Part shown: piece by piece, positions 1 through 11,247 of the stretch
How the letters are laid out: each line of letters opens with the position of its first letter
How positions within the stretch are numbered: position 1 is the stretch's first letter
The notes under the pieces: generated by a model
Told to the model about the DNA's origin: nothing
What the model saw: only the letters and a program-made list of their open reading frames with translations
The model's database searches: none
Source: Botryosphaeria dothidea
Taxonomy: Eukaryota; Ascomycota; Dothideomycetes; Botryosphaeriales; Botryosphaeriaceae
Length of the DNA stretch: 64,000 nt
Direction: 5' to 3'
Assembly (NCBI GenBank): GCA_011503125.2
Contig: WWBZ02000033.1
Location: forward strand, 1,860,001 to 1,924,000
Position numbers and translations under genes: made by a program

Positions 1-1395
1 CCTAGGGCCCTCTCCCGGCGCCGTAGCTTGGGGTCGATTTTTTGGTGTGGTCATGTTTTTAAAGATTATATTATCCTTAAAGTTAACGAAAGTATAGATA
101 TTAGTAGAGATAAGCTTATTAATATCTTCTATAAGTATCTTACGTAAGCTCTAATAAGGGAGGGTTCGCTATAAGATAGTAGTTCTCTTCCTTAGTTAAC
201 GTTTCTAGTTAAGGCTATAAATATTAGTACTAGAGAGGGTACCCGTATAAGGGTTAGTAATATCCTTAGTTAGAAGGTTATTTTCTTAAATAAGCCGGCT
301 AATCTTATCGTTACTTTCTTTAATAACTCTATTAGATCTAGCGATTATCTTCTTATAAATCTACTTAAGTTTCTTATACTTATTCTAAAAAGAAGCGTAG
401 GCTATATACTCTTTACTAGCGGCTATTTAAGTAACTTAGAGGACGTAGTAGAACTTAGTACGCTAGTTTACTATTACTATAGTATATTAGTTATAGAAGA
501 TATATTCGTTAGGCTAGCGAATAGAGTCGAGTCCGTAGTTACTTAGTATTCCGGGGTTAATAGTAAGGTTAAGATCCGTAGCTAATAAATATATAAGTTC
601 TTCGGATTCTAGGTTTCTACGTAAGATAGTACGACGTAAGGTAAGACCGGTAGCTTAACTTTACTAGTCTAAGGTATTAGAAAAGCCCTAAAATAGAATA
701 GCGCTACTTATAAACTCGTTAAGGTTCTAGCTAGGTCCCCTAACTATATTACTAAATAATTCTTCTTTATTATCGCTTAGGTAAATAGAAGTAGTACTAG
801 CGATACTACTAGTACGGCTACGGGTATAGCTTATAGAAAATAGGCTTTATTATGCTATAATCTTTACTAATTATTCTAGTTTTAGAGTAGTTTAATCTAC
901 GTTATAGGTAAAACTCTAAAGAGATTAGTACGGGATTAACGAGGATCTTCGTATCTTATTTAAGAAGATAGATTTTCTATAATTATACTATTATTTCTCT
1001 AATAGTATAGATTTCTTTAATATTTCTAGGTTACTTATCGTAGAGTATCGATATTATTAAGTTCTAGTTATAGATTATTAGTATTATCGGATTCTAGTTA
1101 TAGATTATCGAGTTTAGGTTCTAGTTAATAGTACGGGTATCGGGTTATCGAGTTTAGGTTCCTTATTAGTAGTATATAGATTATATAAGGTAGTAAAGCC
1201 GAAATAATAGTATTACTTTTAACTAAAAATCTATATATAAGAAGAAAGAAAAGAGAGTCTAGAAAGAGAGGGCGAAGAGTAAATATACCTAGTCGCTTAG
1301 CGCTAAGCCCGTGCCCTAGTACCTAACTAAGTTATTCTTAGTATAGCTAGGGCCTCTAGTTACTATTAAGTATCTATTTAGTTACCTAGAGTAGT
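1..1395 (-). mobile_element. 5' portion of a Tad1-like LINE (mirror of 19,273-20,667)
   Basis: This is the mirror copy of the start of the LINE seen at 19,270-25,759. The minus-strand ORF1 start codon falls at 57, the mirror of 20,611, and the element would continue leftwards beyond the window. Bases 60 to about 860 carry a RIP-degraded frame in phase with that start codon. Bases about 1,048-1,163 hold short degenerate repeats rich in GATTATCGAGTTTAGGTT-like units. CA and TG dinucleotides are almost absent, which is RIP saturation. No intact protein can be made. Confidence 0.75.
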
Positions 1396-1399
1396 AGCG

Positions 1400-4075
1400 C
1401 TTAAAAGGCCTAATAAATTAAAGCTTAAATATCTTAAAGTAGCCCCTCTTAATACTAAAGTAGATCTAAATTACTTTATTATACTACTCTAGAAGGCTAT
1501 CTAAAAAATAATCTAGAAAACTATTCTAGTAGCGAGATCCTCGCTCTAGGCCTCTATATAATAAATAAAAAAGTATTCGGATTTAGTATACTAGGCTAGA
1601 GTAGCTAGAAGGAAGTAAATAGCTATAGAGAGGGAGGAGGACTAGATAGTTTACTAAACTATTACTAATAGTAAGAAGAGATAGATTAGAAGAGATAGAA
1701 TAAAAGTATAGCGTAGAATAGTAGCTAAGATTATCTTAGACCTATCTATACTCTAGAAGCTCTTAAAGTAAATAAGAATAAAAGTATAAGAACTACTAGC
1801 CCTATTCTAGTTTCTACTCCTCTAAAGAGTAGATAGATAACTATACTACGATAATCCGGCTAAGATAGAAATTCTTATTAACTAGTTCTTTCCCTCTTCT
1901 AGGGCTACCGACCTCTTAGACCTAGATAGGTATATATATCTAGAGCTAGTAGAGATTCTCTAAGGCGTTACTAAAGAGTAGGTCCTCTATACTATTAAAA
2001 AGCTTTCCCCGGATAAGATACTAGGCCTAGATAAGATTATTAATAGGTTTCTAAAGTAGTACGCTTAGATACTAAGCGGACTACTTACTAGGCTCTTTTA
2101 GAGATATCTCGTACTTAGATACTACTCTAGATAGTTTAAAAGCTCTATTACCGTAGTCCTAAGAAAACTATAGAGAAATAACTATACTAAAGCTAAGTTA
2201 TTTAGACTAATTACTTTACTTAATACGCTAGAGAAGCTACTTAAGAGAATTATAGTAGATCGGATCTCCTAGGCGACTAAAGCCTATAAACTACTTTTCG
2301 ATATATAGATAGAAGCTAGAAGAAATAGGTTAGTAGTAGTAGCTCTCGATCTACTTACGGAATAGATCTATATTATCTAAGCGTAAGATTCTAGGCTAGT
2401 AGTCTTAGTTCTTAGCCTAGATATCTTAGAGATATACGATTATATATTCTATAAGAGACTTCTCTATAATATAAGGATAGCGAGGCTCCCCGAATAGATA
2501 GAAAGATTTACGTACTTCTTTCTATAGGACCGGACTACTTAGCTATCTTTTAGGGACTTTACTAGCCCGTTAATCTAGATCTTAACCGGGATTTTCTAGG
2601 GATCCTTCCTATTTCTAATCCTCTACCTATTCTTTACCTCTAATCTACTTATATAGCTACGTAGGAGTAATATCTTCCCCCTTAGATTCGTCGACGATAC
2701 TAATATTCTAGCCTTTAGTAGATCTATAGAATAAAACTATAGGATACTAGAGGGAGTATACTAAGTTTACGAGTACTAGATAGCTACCTATAGGTTAGCG
2801 TTCTCGCTAGATAAGTACTACTTTATTTACTTTATAAGAAAGCTAAGGAGATTTAATATAGATAGATAGATAGATAAATTTAATTTTAAGCTAATTTAGC
2901 TTTCCGAAGGGTCTATATAGCTATAGCTATCTATAAGAGTATATAGAAGAGGAAATCGTAGCTACTTTCTTAGGATAGCCCGGGTAAAAACCTTCCCTAT
3001 CTATAATAGTAGTATCCGTAGATACTCTATTTAGTATAGTTTTTTCTATATACCGGTAGCGGTATCTAAAGTAGGAAGAGTAGCTAAGAGAGAGAAACTA
3101 TAGAGAGAGATAACTATAAATCTTAAGACTAAGCCGTAAGAAGTTCCGGCTTACCTATTTATAAGCGCTAGTAAAGCGCTCTTAAAATTTATTTTTAGAA
3201 GCGCCTAGCTAGCTCTTCTCCTCCTTATTACCGCTAGAGAGAACGCGGGTACGTATACTTTTATAGTAGAACGTATATACTACTTATAGCCTACCCTAAC
3301 TACCTATAGATTTTCCCCCTTATTACCGCTAGGGAGAACGCGGGTACGTATACTTTTAACGTAGAACGTATATACTACGAGTAGGTAAGCGGTCTAAGAT
3401 TCGAACTTAGAATCTATACTACTCTAGAAAGACTAGGTTACTATAGAAGTATACCCTACTAGTATACTACCTCGCCGGAGATTTAATATAGTAGTAGATA
3501 TCCGTATTCCTAGATTTACTAGATACCTAGAGCCTACGATAAAGATTCTAGAAATCTACGTAGATAATAAGCTTAGATAGAGACTCTATATTAGAGAAAT
3601 AGAAGCTAAGATAATTAAATAGTATATATCTCTCTCCCGACTCGTAGTATCTACCTAGGGAGCCTTATTTACTAAAGCCCGCTATATCTATACGGCCGTA
3701 GTAAGACTAGCTCTTACTTATAGCTATAGAGTATAGTATATCCTAGAGGGGACCTTAGGGTAGAGGAAAATAGCTATCTAGCTACTATAGAAGATTTAAA
3801 ACTAGTATCTACGTACTATCTTAGAAGCGTATAAGTTAACTAGTATATAAACCTTAGAGTATAAGACGGGGATTCTTCTACTCTTATTATACTTAGATAA
3901 ACTAGTACTAGCCTAAACTATTAGAGCTAAAGATAGCCTAGCTATAGTAGTAGTAGAGAAAACTTACTAAAGTATTAAATAGATAGCTAGGGCTACTCTA
4001 AGTACTAGAGATACCGTTAGCCTAGCTAGAAGATTCCTACTTAGAAAAAAGATAAACTTCCTCTTTTACTACTAT
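1400..4075 (+). mobile_element. 5'-truncated Tad1-like LINE, ORF2 part, interrupted by SINE and Gypsy
   Basis: The sequence matches the reverse-transcriptase half of the long LINE at 22,940-24,950 with differences that are mostly transitions, so the two belong to one family. The endonuclease domain and all of ORF1 are missing, as in a typical 5'-truncated LINE insertion; the exact 5' edge near 1,400 is uncertain. The RT active-site motif F-V-D-D is still readable near 2,688-2,700, although stops abound. A 616-bp SINE-like insertion splits the copy at 2,861-3,476, and the Gypsy element interrupts it at 4,076. The 3' end is absent from this arm. Confidence 0.85.
2861..3476 (-). mobile_element. 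SINE-like element, left-arm copy
   Basis: This is an insertion absent from the homologous LINE at 24,370, which preserves the empty site. It is flanked by a 14-bp target duplication, GGAGATTTAATATA, at 2,847-2,860 and 3,477-3,490. Read on the minus strand it starts with a tRNA-like head. The head has a T-arm with a 5-bp stem around the loop TTCGAAT (box B), preceded by a box-A-like segment and a D-stem-like GTAT/ATAC pair. It ends in a (TATC)n tail. The last 28 bases, starting TAAATTTATC, match the 3' end of the resident LINE. A unit of about 65 bp occurs twice inside. RIP has removed nearly all CA/TG. Confidence 0.75.
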
Positions 4076-4447
4076 TATTATAAACGTAGCTTGCTTAGAC
4101 CCCTTACCTCTCGTTTACCTTCGTTAATTTAAAATCTAGATCTAGACTTACCTACTTATAAATTAGGAAGCTAGTATTTTAGTTCGTTCTTTATATATAT
4201 AAAGCTCGCCCCTCTGCTTTGTAGTTAGTTCTTTAGTCTAGTAATGAGTATTCCTCGCGTATAACTTGGTACGCCTTAAATTGGACCTTGCTTGCCTCCC
4301 TCGTCCCTCGTCCCTCGTCCCTCGTCTTTCGCACCTTATACCCTCGCCCTTTGAACTACACCCTTATACTTCGGCATTGCTTTACCCCTACTGCCTTTAC
4401 CGGCTTCGTTATCTCGTCTCTCCGCCCTCCAAGGTCCGTTTATTATA
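4076..4447 (+). repeat. 5' LTR of left Gypsy
   Basis: This 372-bp LTR runs from TATTATAAACG, a mutated form of TGTTATAAACG, to CGTTTATTATA. It contains four CCCTCGT heptamers around 4,298-4,328 and a TATATATAAAG TATA-like box near 4,194-4,204. It differs from the matching LTR of the mirror element (16,221-16,592) only by about six transitions. Confidence 0.9.
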
Positions 4448-4512
4448 TTTTACTAGACTCTTATCTAGTAGGCCTAAAGCTCTCGTCCAAGCCTAAGACT
4501 ATAGCCTTCGAA

Positions 4513-5660
4513 ATGGGAAACGACCCGCCTCCCGACCCTTGGAAGACGCTTTTCTAAATCCTCGATTAAGTCCCTATCCCTGTTAATGCTCGTCCTACCT
4601 TCCCTAAAGATATCCCGGTTTCCCTACGCGTTATCCTTAGCTAGGCGTACGCTAGAGGAAGATAATCCTGCCTAAGATCCGATATCGATTTACTAGTTAT
4701 CCCTAAGAATACTACGAACGCCCAAGTTGCTTACATCTTTTACTACTACGGTTTCGGCCAAGATAAAGCCTTCGCCCGACTCTAACTACTAGCCCCGAAC
4801 CTCCCTACTAACACTCCGGCTACTACGTCTATAGTATCTTCTTTAGAAACTCCTATCCCTCGTCCCCGCATCCCTAAGGTATCGGATCTAGAACCCTTTA
4901 AAGGAGAACGCACTCGGTTCTAGAACTTCGCCACGCAACTTCAACTTAAATTTACCTCGGACCTATCTGCCTTTACAACGGATATAGCTAAGATTACCTA
5001 CGCTAGTTTATATCTTCGCGATGCGGCTTACACCTAGTTTGCCCCTTACGTCTCTGCTTCGAACGGCTCTATAGAATTCGACAACTATAAGTCCTTCTAC
5101 CAAGCTCTTAAGGCCGTATTCGACGATCCTAACGCTTACGCAACGGCCGAACGATCCCTCCTCGCACTCAAACAAGATAAGTCCTACTCGGCTTACTACT
5201 CACGGTTCCTCTCGCTTATCACGACCCTCGGTTAGAAAGAAAACGTAGTTAAGATCCACTACTTCCGCCTTGGCCTTAAGGAGAATCTTAAGGACCTTCT
5301 TATTAGACGTTCTATGCCAATAGAATTCGGAAAATTCGCTAAAACCTGCATTGCGTTGGACAACCAACTCTATGCTCGAACAATTAAGAAAAAGATGCCC
5401 GTAACTCGTATCCCTACCTCGACTCCTCTCTTTACACTAACTACTCCCCAACCTTCGTCTCTCACGCCAACCTCGATTCCTTAAGATAAACCTATAGAAC
5501 TAGATACCACCGCTCGAAAGGCTTACCGGAAAGCTAATAACCTCTACGCCTACTATAGTAACCCTAACTATTAGGTTAAAGAGTGCCCTAAAGCTAAAGC
5601 TAAGGAGCTTAAACTTAACACAACTTCGCATACACCTACGTTACTAACTACCCTAAATTA
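4513..5660 (+). pseudogene. Gypsy gag (capsid plus zinc knuckle), broken
   Basis: The frame from the ATG at 4,513 carries several stops. It still reads as a retrotransposon gag: a capsid-like domain around 4,890-5,400 with motifs such as PFKGERTRF and AYYSRFLSLITTL, then a nucleocapsid knuckle near 5,545-5,595. In the knuckle two cysteines and the histidine have become tyrosine (AYYSNPNY...VKECP), as C:G to T:A changes predict. Gag lies in frame 1 and pol in frame 0, so expression would have needed a -1 frameshift or similar. The mirror copy has lost this ATG (ATA). Confidence 0.8.
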
Positions 5661-5699
5661 ACCGATAACACCTCCTACAGCGTTAGTCCTCTACGTATT

Positions 5700-8600
5700 A
5701 AAAAACGTAGAAGGCTAGGTAGCCCCCGGCACCTACCTAGCCCTTATCCGATCTCTACTTCGAATTAGTTTTCTATTCTTACTTCCCTCGCGTCTTTAAA
5801 TCTTAGAATACTCTCGTTTTTATCTTTAGAACCCCGTATCCTATAGCCCCGTGCTATAGATCTTAGGAAACGTCCGCTCCTTATCCTTAAATTAGTAGTT
5901 AATAATAAAATCGAAACTTCGGCTATATTAGACTCTAGTACCTCGTCCCTTTTTGTAGATAATGCCTTTATTACATCCCATTCGATCCCTACACGCTAAA
6001 AACCCCAAGCTAAATCCCTCGAACTCGCGGACGGATCTATCGCCGGACGGATTACCCACGAGGCCGACCTTCAACTTAATATTAATTAGTATTAAGAACT
6101 CGTTACCTTCCAAGTAACTAAGCTCGGTCAATACTCAATTATCCTAGGAAAACCCTAGCTAGAACGATATAATTCACACGTCCTATAGTCAAAAAACACG
6201 ATTACCTTCGCCTCCCCTTTTTGCCAAGCAAATTACTTACCTACTCGCCAACCCACAACTACGCTTTCCCCCTCGCCTCCTAATTCGCCTTCAATCTCTT
6301 ACGCTACTATATCCTACGCCGCCCTTACTCGTTACGTCCAACGAGATAAGACTAGGATATACGCCGTATTAATTAAGGAGATCTAAGAACACCTTAATAA
6401 CCTTAAGAAAACGGAACAATAAACCCCGGAACAAGAACTCGAAACCCTCCGCTCACGAATCCCCGCTCGATTCCACTATCTTCTTCCCTTCTTTACGAAG
6501 AAAGAGGCCGATAGGCTTCCCCCACATCGATATATTAATTATAAGATTTTATTAGAAGAGGGCAAGAAACCCCTATTCGGTCCTCTCTACTTAATGTCCG
6601 ATTTAGAGCTTAAGGCTCTACGTAAATACCTTGATAAAAACCTTAAGAAAGGTTTCATTCGGCCCTTATCCTCATCCTCTGCGTCCCCTGTTCTCTTTGT
6701 TAAGAAGCTAGGTGGCGGCCTTCGTTTTTGCGTGGATTATCGCGAACTAAATAGTATTACGAAAAAGAACCGTTATCTACTCCCCTTAGTCAACGAGACT
6801 CTCCGTTAACTTTAGGGCTCTCGTATTTTTACTCGACTCGACCTTCGCGGTGCTTATAACCTTATCCGGATTAAGGAAGGCTCCGAATACTTAACCGCCT
6901 TTAGGACTCGCTATAGCCTATACGAATACCTTATTATACCCTTTAGCCTTACGAATGCGCCTACTACCTACTAATAATTCGTTAACGATACGCTACGTAA
7001 ATATCTTAACCGCTAGTGCGTCGTCTATCTAGATAATATCCTTATCTACTCGGAAACTAAGGAGAAGTACTACGAACACGTCCGATTAGTCCTCGAAAAG
7101 CTTCGTGAAGCAGGCTTATACGTTAAAGGCGAAAAATATAACTTCTATACGACTTCGACTACGTTCCTTAGCTTCGTTATCTCCCTAGACGGTATCTCTA
7201 TAGACCTAGCTAAGGTAGCCGCCGTAAAAGACTAGGAGATTCCCCGCTTAGTTAAAGATCTTTAATCGTTCCTTAGCTTTGTAAACTTTTACCGACGATT
7301 TATTAAAGGATACTCTCGAAAAGCTAGAGCCCTCTTTAGGCTCCTAGCTAAGAATATTCGTTTTACTTAGGGAAAAGAATAGGATAAGGTATTTACTTAT
7401 CTTAAGGAAGCCTTCTGCTCTTACCTAATCCTCCGACACTTCAACCCCTAACTCGAAACTATCCTTAAAACCGACTTATCCGACTTTATTATCTCCGTAA
7501 TTTTATTCTAATAGGTAACCTACGAGGATGGCAGAAGAATCCTACATCCTATCGCCTACTACTCTCGGAAAATGACCCCCGTAGAACAGAACTATAGTAT
7601 TAGAGATAAGGAACTCTTAGCTATTATAGAAGCCCTAAAGGAATACCGTTCCCTCGTTATTAACCTCTCCTCGCCACTCCTAGTTCTTATAGATTACTTA
7701 AATTTAACTAGCTTTGCCTCTAAGTAAATTCTAAACCGTCGGTAAGTACGCTGGGCAATTAAACTCTTAGAACTCGACTTTAAGATCGTCTACCGCCCAG
7801 GAACTAAGAATTAACGCGCGGATGCGTTAATAAGACGGTTAGGAGACCTCCCTGCTCGAGAGGGGCGCCTACCCCCTACTACGATCCTTACCTCTAAAAA
7901 ATTCGAAATTTCGACCCTTATTTCTACTCGACATTTAATCGCTAGGCTAGAACCGTCTCTGGCTAGTGATATTCGCTTAGTACTCGATAAGGATACTCTT
8001 AGACAAGAGATCCTTACTTTACTCGATACCTACGCACTTCGATATCCTAAGGTAGATTTAGGCGTATATTCTAAGGATAACGATGGTCTATTACTAGTTA
8101 ATAGACTTATCTATATTCCTGAAGATCTAAGCCTCCGCTAAAGAATTATTAGCTCTCGATACTCGTATCCGGCTACTAAACACCTAGGCTAAGCAGCAAT
8201 ATTTGAACTCGTTACTCGTAATTTCTAGTGACTAGGTCTACGCTAGATAGTAGCTCGTTTTATACGAAACTGTGAGACCTGCCAAAGAATCAAACCCGCT
8301 CGACATGCCCCCTATGGATATTTAAAACCCCTTAAAGTACCACAACGCCGCTGGCAATCCGTTTCTCTTAATTTAATTACGGGACTTCCAACGTCCAACT
8401 CGTTCGATACTATACTAGTAGTCGTAGATCGACTAACTAAAATAGCTCACTTTATCCCTTGCCAAATAACCCTCGATTCGATAGAGCTTGCTAAGCTTTA
8501 TCGAGACTACGTTTTTCGACTACATAGCTTACCCGACGACTTCGTATCTAACCGCGGCTCGATTTTTACCTCTGAATTTACTAGAACTCTTAGTAGATCC

Positions 8601-9420
8601 CTATCTATTAAGACTAACTTTAGTACGGCTTTCCACCCGTAAACCGACGGCTAGACAGAGCGTATTAACGCTATTCTCGAATAATACCTGCGTGCCTACG
8701 TTTCGTATCAACAAGACGATTAGAACGACTTTCTCTCCCTTACTAAATTCGCTTATAATAATACGATCTCGACCACGACTAAGGTTACACCTTTCTTCGC
8801 AAACTACGGCTTCCACCCTCGTTATAAGATTCTATAAAAAGACTCGATCTTAGCCCCCCTCGAACCCCTACGCCTCTTCTAAGAGAACCTCGAAAACCTC
8901 GAAAACTACCTTCGCCAAGAAATTCGATTCGCACAAGACGCCTACGCAGAATAGGCTAATAAAGACCGTATTTCGCCACCCGTCTTTAAGCCTAGTGACC
9001 TTGTTTAGCTCCTAAGAAGGCATATCTCGATAATAAGGCCTTCGGATAAACTTAACTTTAAACGCCTTAGCCCCTTTCCCATCCTAGAGAAGATCTCGAC
9101 CCATGCCTATCGCCTAGAACTACTAAGGACGATGAAAGTCCACCCTATATTCCACGTCTCTTTACTCGAACCCGTAGCCTCTAACCCCTTGCCTAATTAA
9201 GTCTAACCTCCGCCCCCGCCCGTTATCGTTAACGGCGAAGAAGAGTATAGGGTAGAAGAGATTCTAGACGTTAAAGCAACCCGGAGACAACTAAAATACC
9301 TCGTAAAATAGACTGGTTACTCGACACCAACCTGGGAACCTTACGACCTTGTTAAAGACCTTAAGGCCCTTAATACGTTCTATAAACGTTACCTTTCGAA
9401 ACCTCGACCCTTAAGCTAAA
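5700..9420 (+). pseudogene. Gypsy pol with chromodomain, broken
   Basis: The domains are read in frame 0 through multiple stops. They are: aspartic protease near 5,925-6,180 (LDSSTSSLFVD, from a DSGA-type motif), reverse transcriptase about 6,440-7,260, RNase H about 7,440-7,850 ([22 protein letters not shown]), integrase with CETCQRIKPARH zinc-binding cysteines and an RNase-H-like core about 8,150-8,960, and a C-terminal chromodomain about 9,231-9,420 (EYRVEEILD, WEPYDLV). The RT catalytic box reads YLDN, not YLDD, so the second Asp is lost by G to A. The product would be inactive even without the stops. Confidence 0.88.
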
Positions 9421-9441
9421 GGCTCGTAGGAACTTACCCCT

Positions 9442-9452
9442 AGGGAGGAGAG
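9442..9452 (+). other. Polypurine tract of left Gypsy
   Basis: AGGGAGGAGAG lies just upstream of the 3' LTR that starts at 9,458. This is the usual place for the plus-strand primer of LTR retrotransposons. The mirror copy has the same tract at 11,216-11,226. Confidence 0.65.
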
Positions 9453-9457
9453 CCTAC

Positions 9458-9829
9458 TATCATAAACGTAGCTTGCTTAGACCCCTTACCTCTCGTTTAC
9501 CTTCGTTAATTTAAAATCTAGATCTAGACTTATCTGCTTATAAATTAGGAAGCTAGTATTTTAGTTCGTTCTTTATATATATAAAGCTCGCCCCTCTACT
9601 TTGTAGTTAGTTCTTTAGTCTAGTAATAAGTATTCCTCGCGTATAACTTAGTACGCCTTAAATTAGACCTTGCTTGCCTCCCTCGTCCCTCGTCCCTCGT
9701 CCCTCGTCTTTCGCACCTTATACCCTCGCCCTTTAAACTACACCCTTATACTTTGGTATTGCTTTACCCCTACTGCCTTTACCGGCTTCGTTATCTCGTC
9801 TCTCCGCCCTCTAAGGTCCGTTTATTATA
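9458..9829 (+). repeat. 3' LTR of left Gypsy
   Basis: This 372-bp LTR is collinear with the 5' LTR and differs by transitions only. Its last base (9,829) is exactly where the inverted-repeat symmetry stops. Confidence 0.9.
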
Positions 9830-10039
9830 TAAGGCCTTACGTATAATCCCGAAGAATATCCCGTATAAAAACTACCTTAGATAAGGTTACGAGACTATAA
9901 GATGCCCCCGTACCGTATAATACCTCTACTATAAGGAGAGCCATCGTACGGCTAAGTACTAATACTCTAATTCTATATATAAACGAGGAAAAGATAAACG
10001 GTACTTAATATACGATATCGAACCGTCTATTAGCTCTCT
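9830..10039 (+). mobile_element. Fragment of a second LINE ORF1 (zinc-knuckle region)
   Basis: A short, heavily RIP-mutated coding fragment. In the plus frame it reads a CX2CX3HX4C-type arrangement with the cysteines changed to tyrosine (YLYYKESHRTAKY), after a segment resembling a preceding knuckle. This is the layout of the nucleocapsid region of LINE ORF1 proteins. The LINE tail at 10,040 interrupts it on the right and the Gypsy LTR abuts it on the left. It has no counterpart in the other arm. Identification rests on one short motif. Confidence 0.5.
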
Positions 10040-10838
10040 CTAGATAGATAGATAGATAGATAGATAAATTTATTTCTTCCCGATATAGCTCCCTTACGGG
10101 TCTATACGGGGCTAGCTATCTATTATTATTTTATACGAGGAGGAAAATCTTTTCGCCTAGTAAAACCCCTTCTCTCTCTCTAGGTATACTATTCTATACT
10201 AGTTCTATTTTTCCTTCTTACTAGTAGCGGCTACTATAGTAGCTCTATATTTATCTACTAAATCTATTTCTTTAGTTCTTATCCTCGTAGTTATCCGGGT
10301 TCTAGTAGTCCTAGTAGTCCTAGTAGTTCTTCTAGCTTCTCTTCCTAGTTATCCTCTTAGATTAGTTCTCTTACTAAGCTAAATTACTTAAGTAGCCCTA
10401 GGCGTAAGAACTAGTCTATCGCTACTTTAATCCCCTTCTTTATTAAGAAAAGAAAATAGTAGTTCGTAGTTCCTACCTTTTATAGTATCTATACTCTATT
10501 CTATTAGAAGTCGGGGTAGAAGAGGAGAATATACTTTAGAGTTTATCTATACTAGTCGTATAGGTAGATAGAGCTAAGGTACTCTAGTATCTTACGCCTA
10601 AAGAGAAAGTCCTCTAGTCTAATATACTCTATACGTAGTTAAGTAGCGAGTATACTCTATAGCTTAGATAGTTCGCTATAGATTTATCTAATTTTCGGGT
10701 TCTACTATATACTTTAGACTACTAGCTTACCTTACTTTTCTTAGCTAGTAAACTTTATCTATCTCTTCTTCTACTTATTCCTATATACTATACGTAGTCT
10801 TATTTACTCTAGAAGACTCTAGTAGATAGGAGGATAGT
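10040..10838 (-). mobile_element. 3' part of the right-arm LINE, with (TATC)n tail
   Basis: Reverse complement of the LINE 3' end seen at 24,990-25,759. It covers the C-terminal ORF2 segment, the 3' UTR and a tail of repeated TAGA/TCTA units at about 10,041-10,067. It continues the LINE split by the Gypsy at 10,839-16,592. The 5-bp target duplication of that insertion, ATAGT on this strand, is at 10,834-10,838 and again at 16,593-16,597. Confidence 0.85.
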
Positions 10839-11210
10839 TGTAATAAACGGACCTTAGAGAGCGGAGAGACGAGATAACGAAGCCGGTAAAGGTAGTAGGG
10901 GTAAAGCAATACCGAAGTATAAGGGTGTAGTTTAAAGGGCGAGGGTATAAGGTGCGAAAGACGAGGGACGAGGGACGAGGGACGAGGGAGGCAAGCAAGG
11001 TCTAATTTAAGGCGTACTAAGTTATACGCGAGGAATACTTATTGCTAGACTAAAGAACTAACTACAAAGTAGAGGGGCGAGCTTTATATACATAAAGAAC
11101 GAACTAAAATACTAGCTTCCTAATTTATAAGCAGATAAGTCTAGATCTAGATTTTAAATTAACGAAGGTAAACGAGAGGTAAGAGGTCTAAGCAAGCCAC
11201 GTTTATAATA
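10839..11210 (-). repeat. 3' LTR of right Gypsy
   Basis: 372-bp LTR, mirror of 9,458-9,829, with about nine transition differences. Its outer edge keeps the TG...CA terminus. Confidence 0.9.
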
Positions 11211-11247
11211 GTAGGCTCTCCTCCCTAGGGGTAAGTTCCTACGAGCC

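Larger units (their letters stand above)
1..9829. repeat. Left arm of giant inverted repeat
   Basis: This arm is the reverse complement of 10,839-20,667. Matching landmarks always add to 20,668: 1/20,667, Gypsy start 4,076/16,592, the integrase open frame 8,488/12,180, the RT open frame 6,594/14,074 and Gypsy end 9,829/10,839. There is therefore no net insertion or deletion over 9.8 kb. The two LINE stretches I compared base by base (1-60 and 3,961-4,075) are identical to the other arm. The Gypsy portion differs by scattered transitions. The arm still matches at base 1, so its true end lies outside the window. Confidence 0.95.
4076..9829 (+). mobile_element. Ty3/Gypsy chromovirus, left copy (non-autonomous, RIP-damaged)
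   Basis: This 5,754-bp LTR retrotransposon has 372-bp LTRs (4,076-4,447 and 9,458-9,829). Gag and pol are in the order protease, reverse transcriptase, RNase H, integrase, chromodomain, which marks a chromovirus. On the left it abuts ACTAT, the same 5-bp target sequence that flanks the mirror copy on both sides. The right flank reads TAAGG instead, so its own target duplication is broken. Stops interrupt gag and pol, mostly where TGG, CAG or CAA would be expected. The element is less RIP-saturated than the LINE around it. Confidence 0.92.

Noticed and set aside
5928..6131. Reverse-strand open frame, also seen at 14,537-14,740
   Set aside because: It lies antisense over the protease-coding region of the Gypsy elements and is an anticodon shadow.
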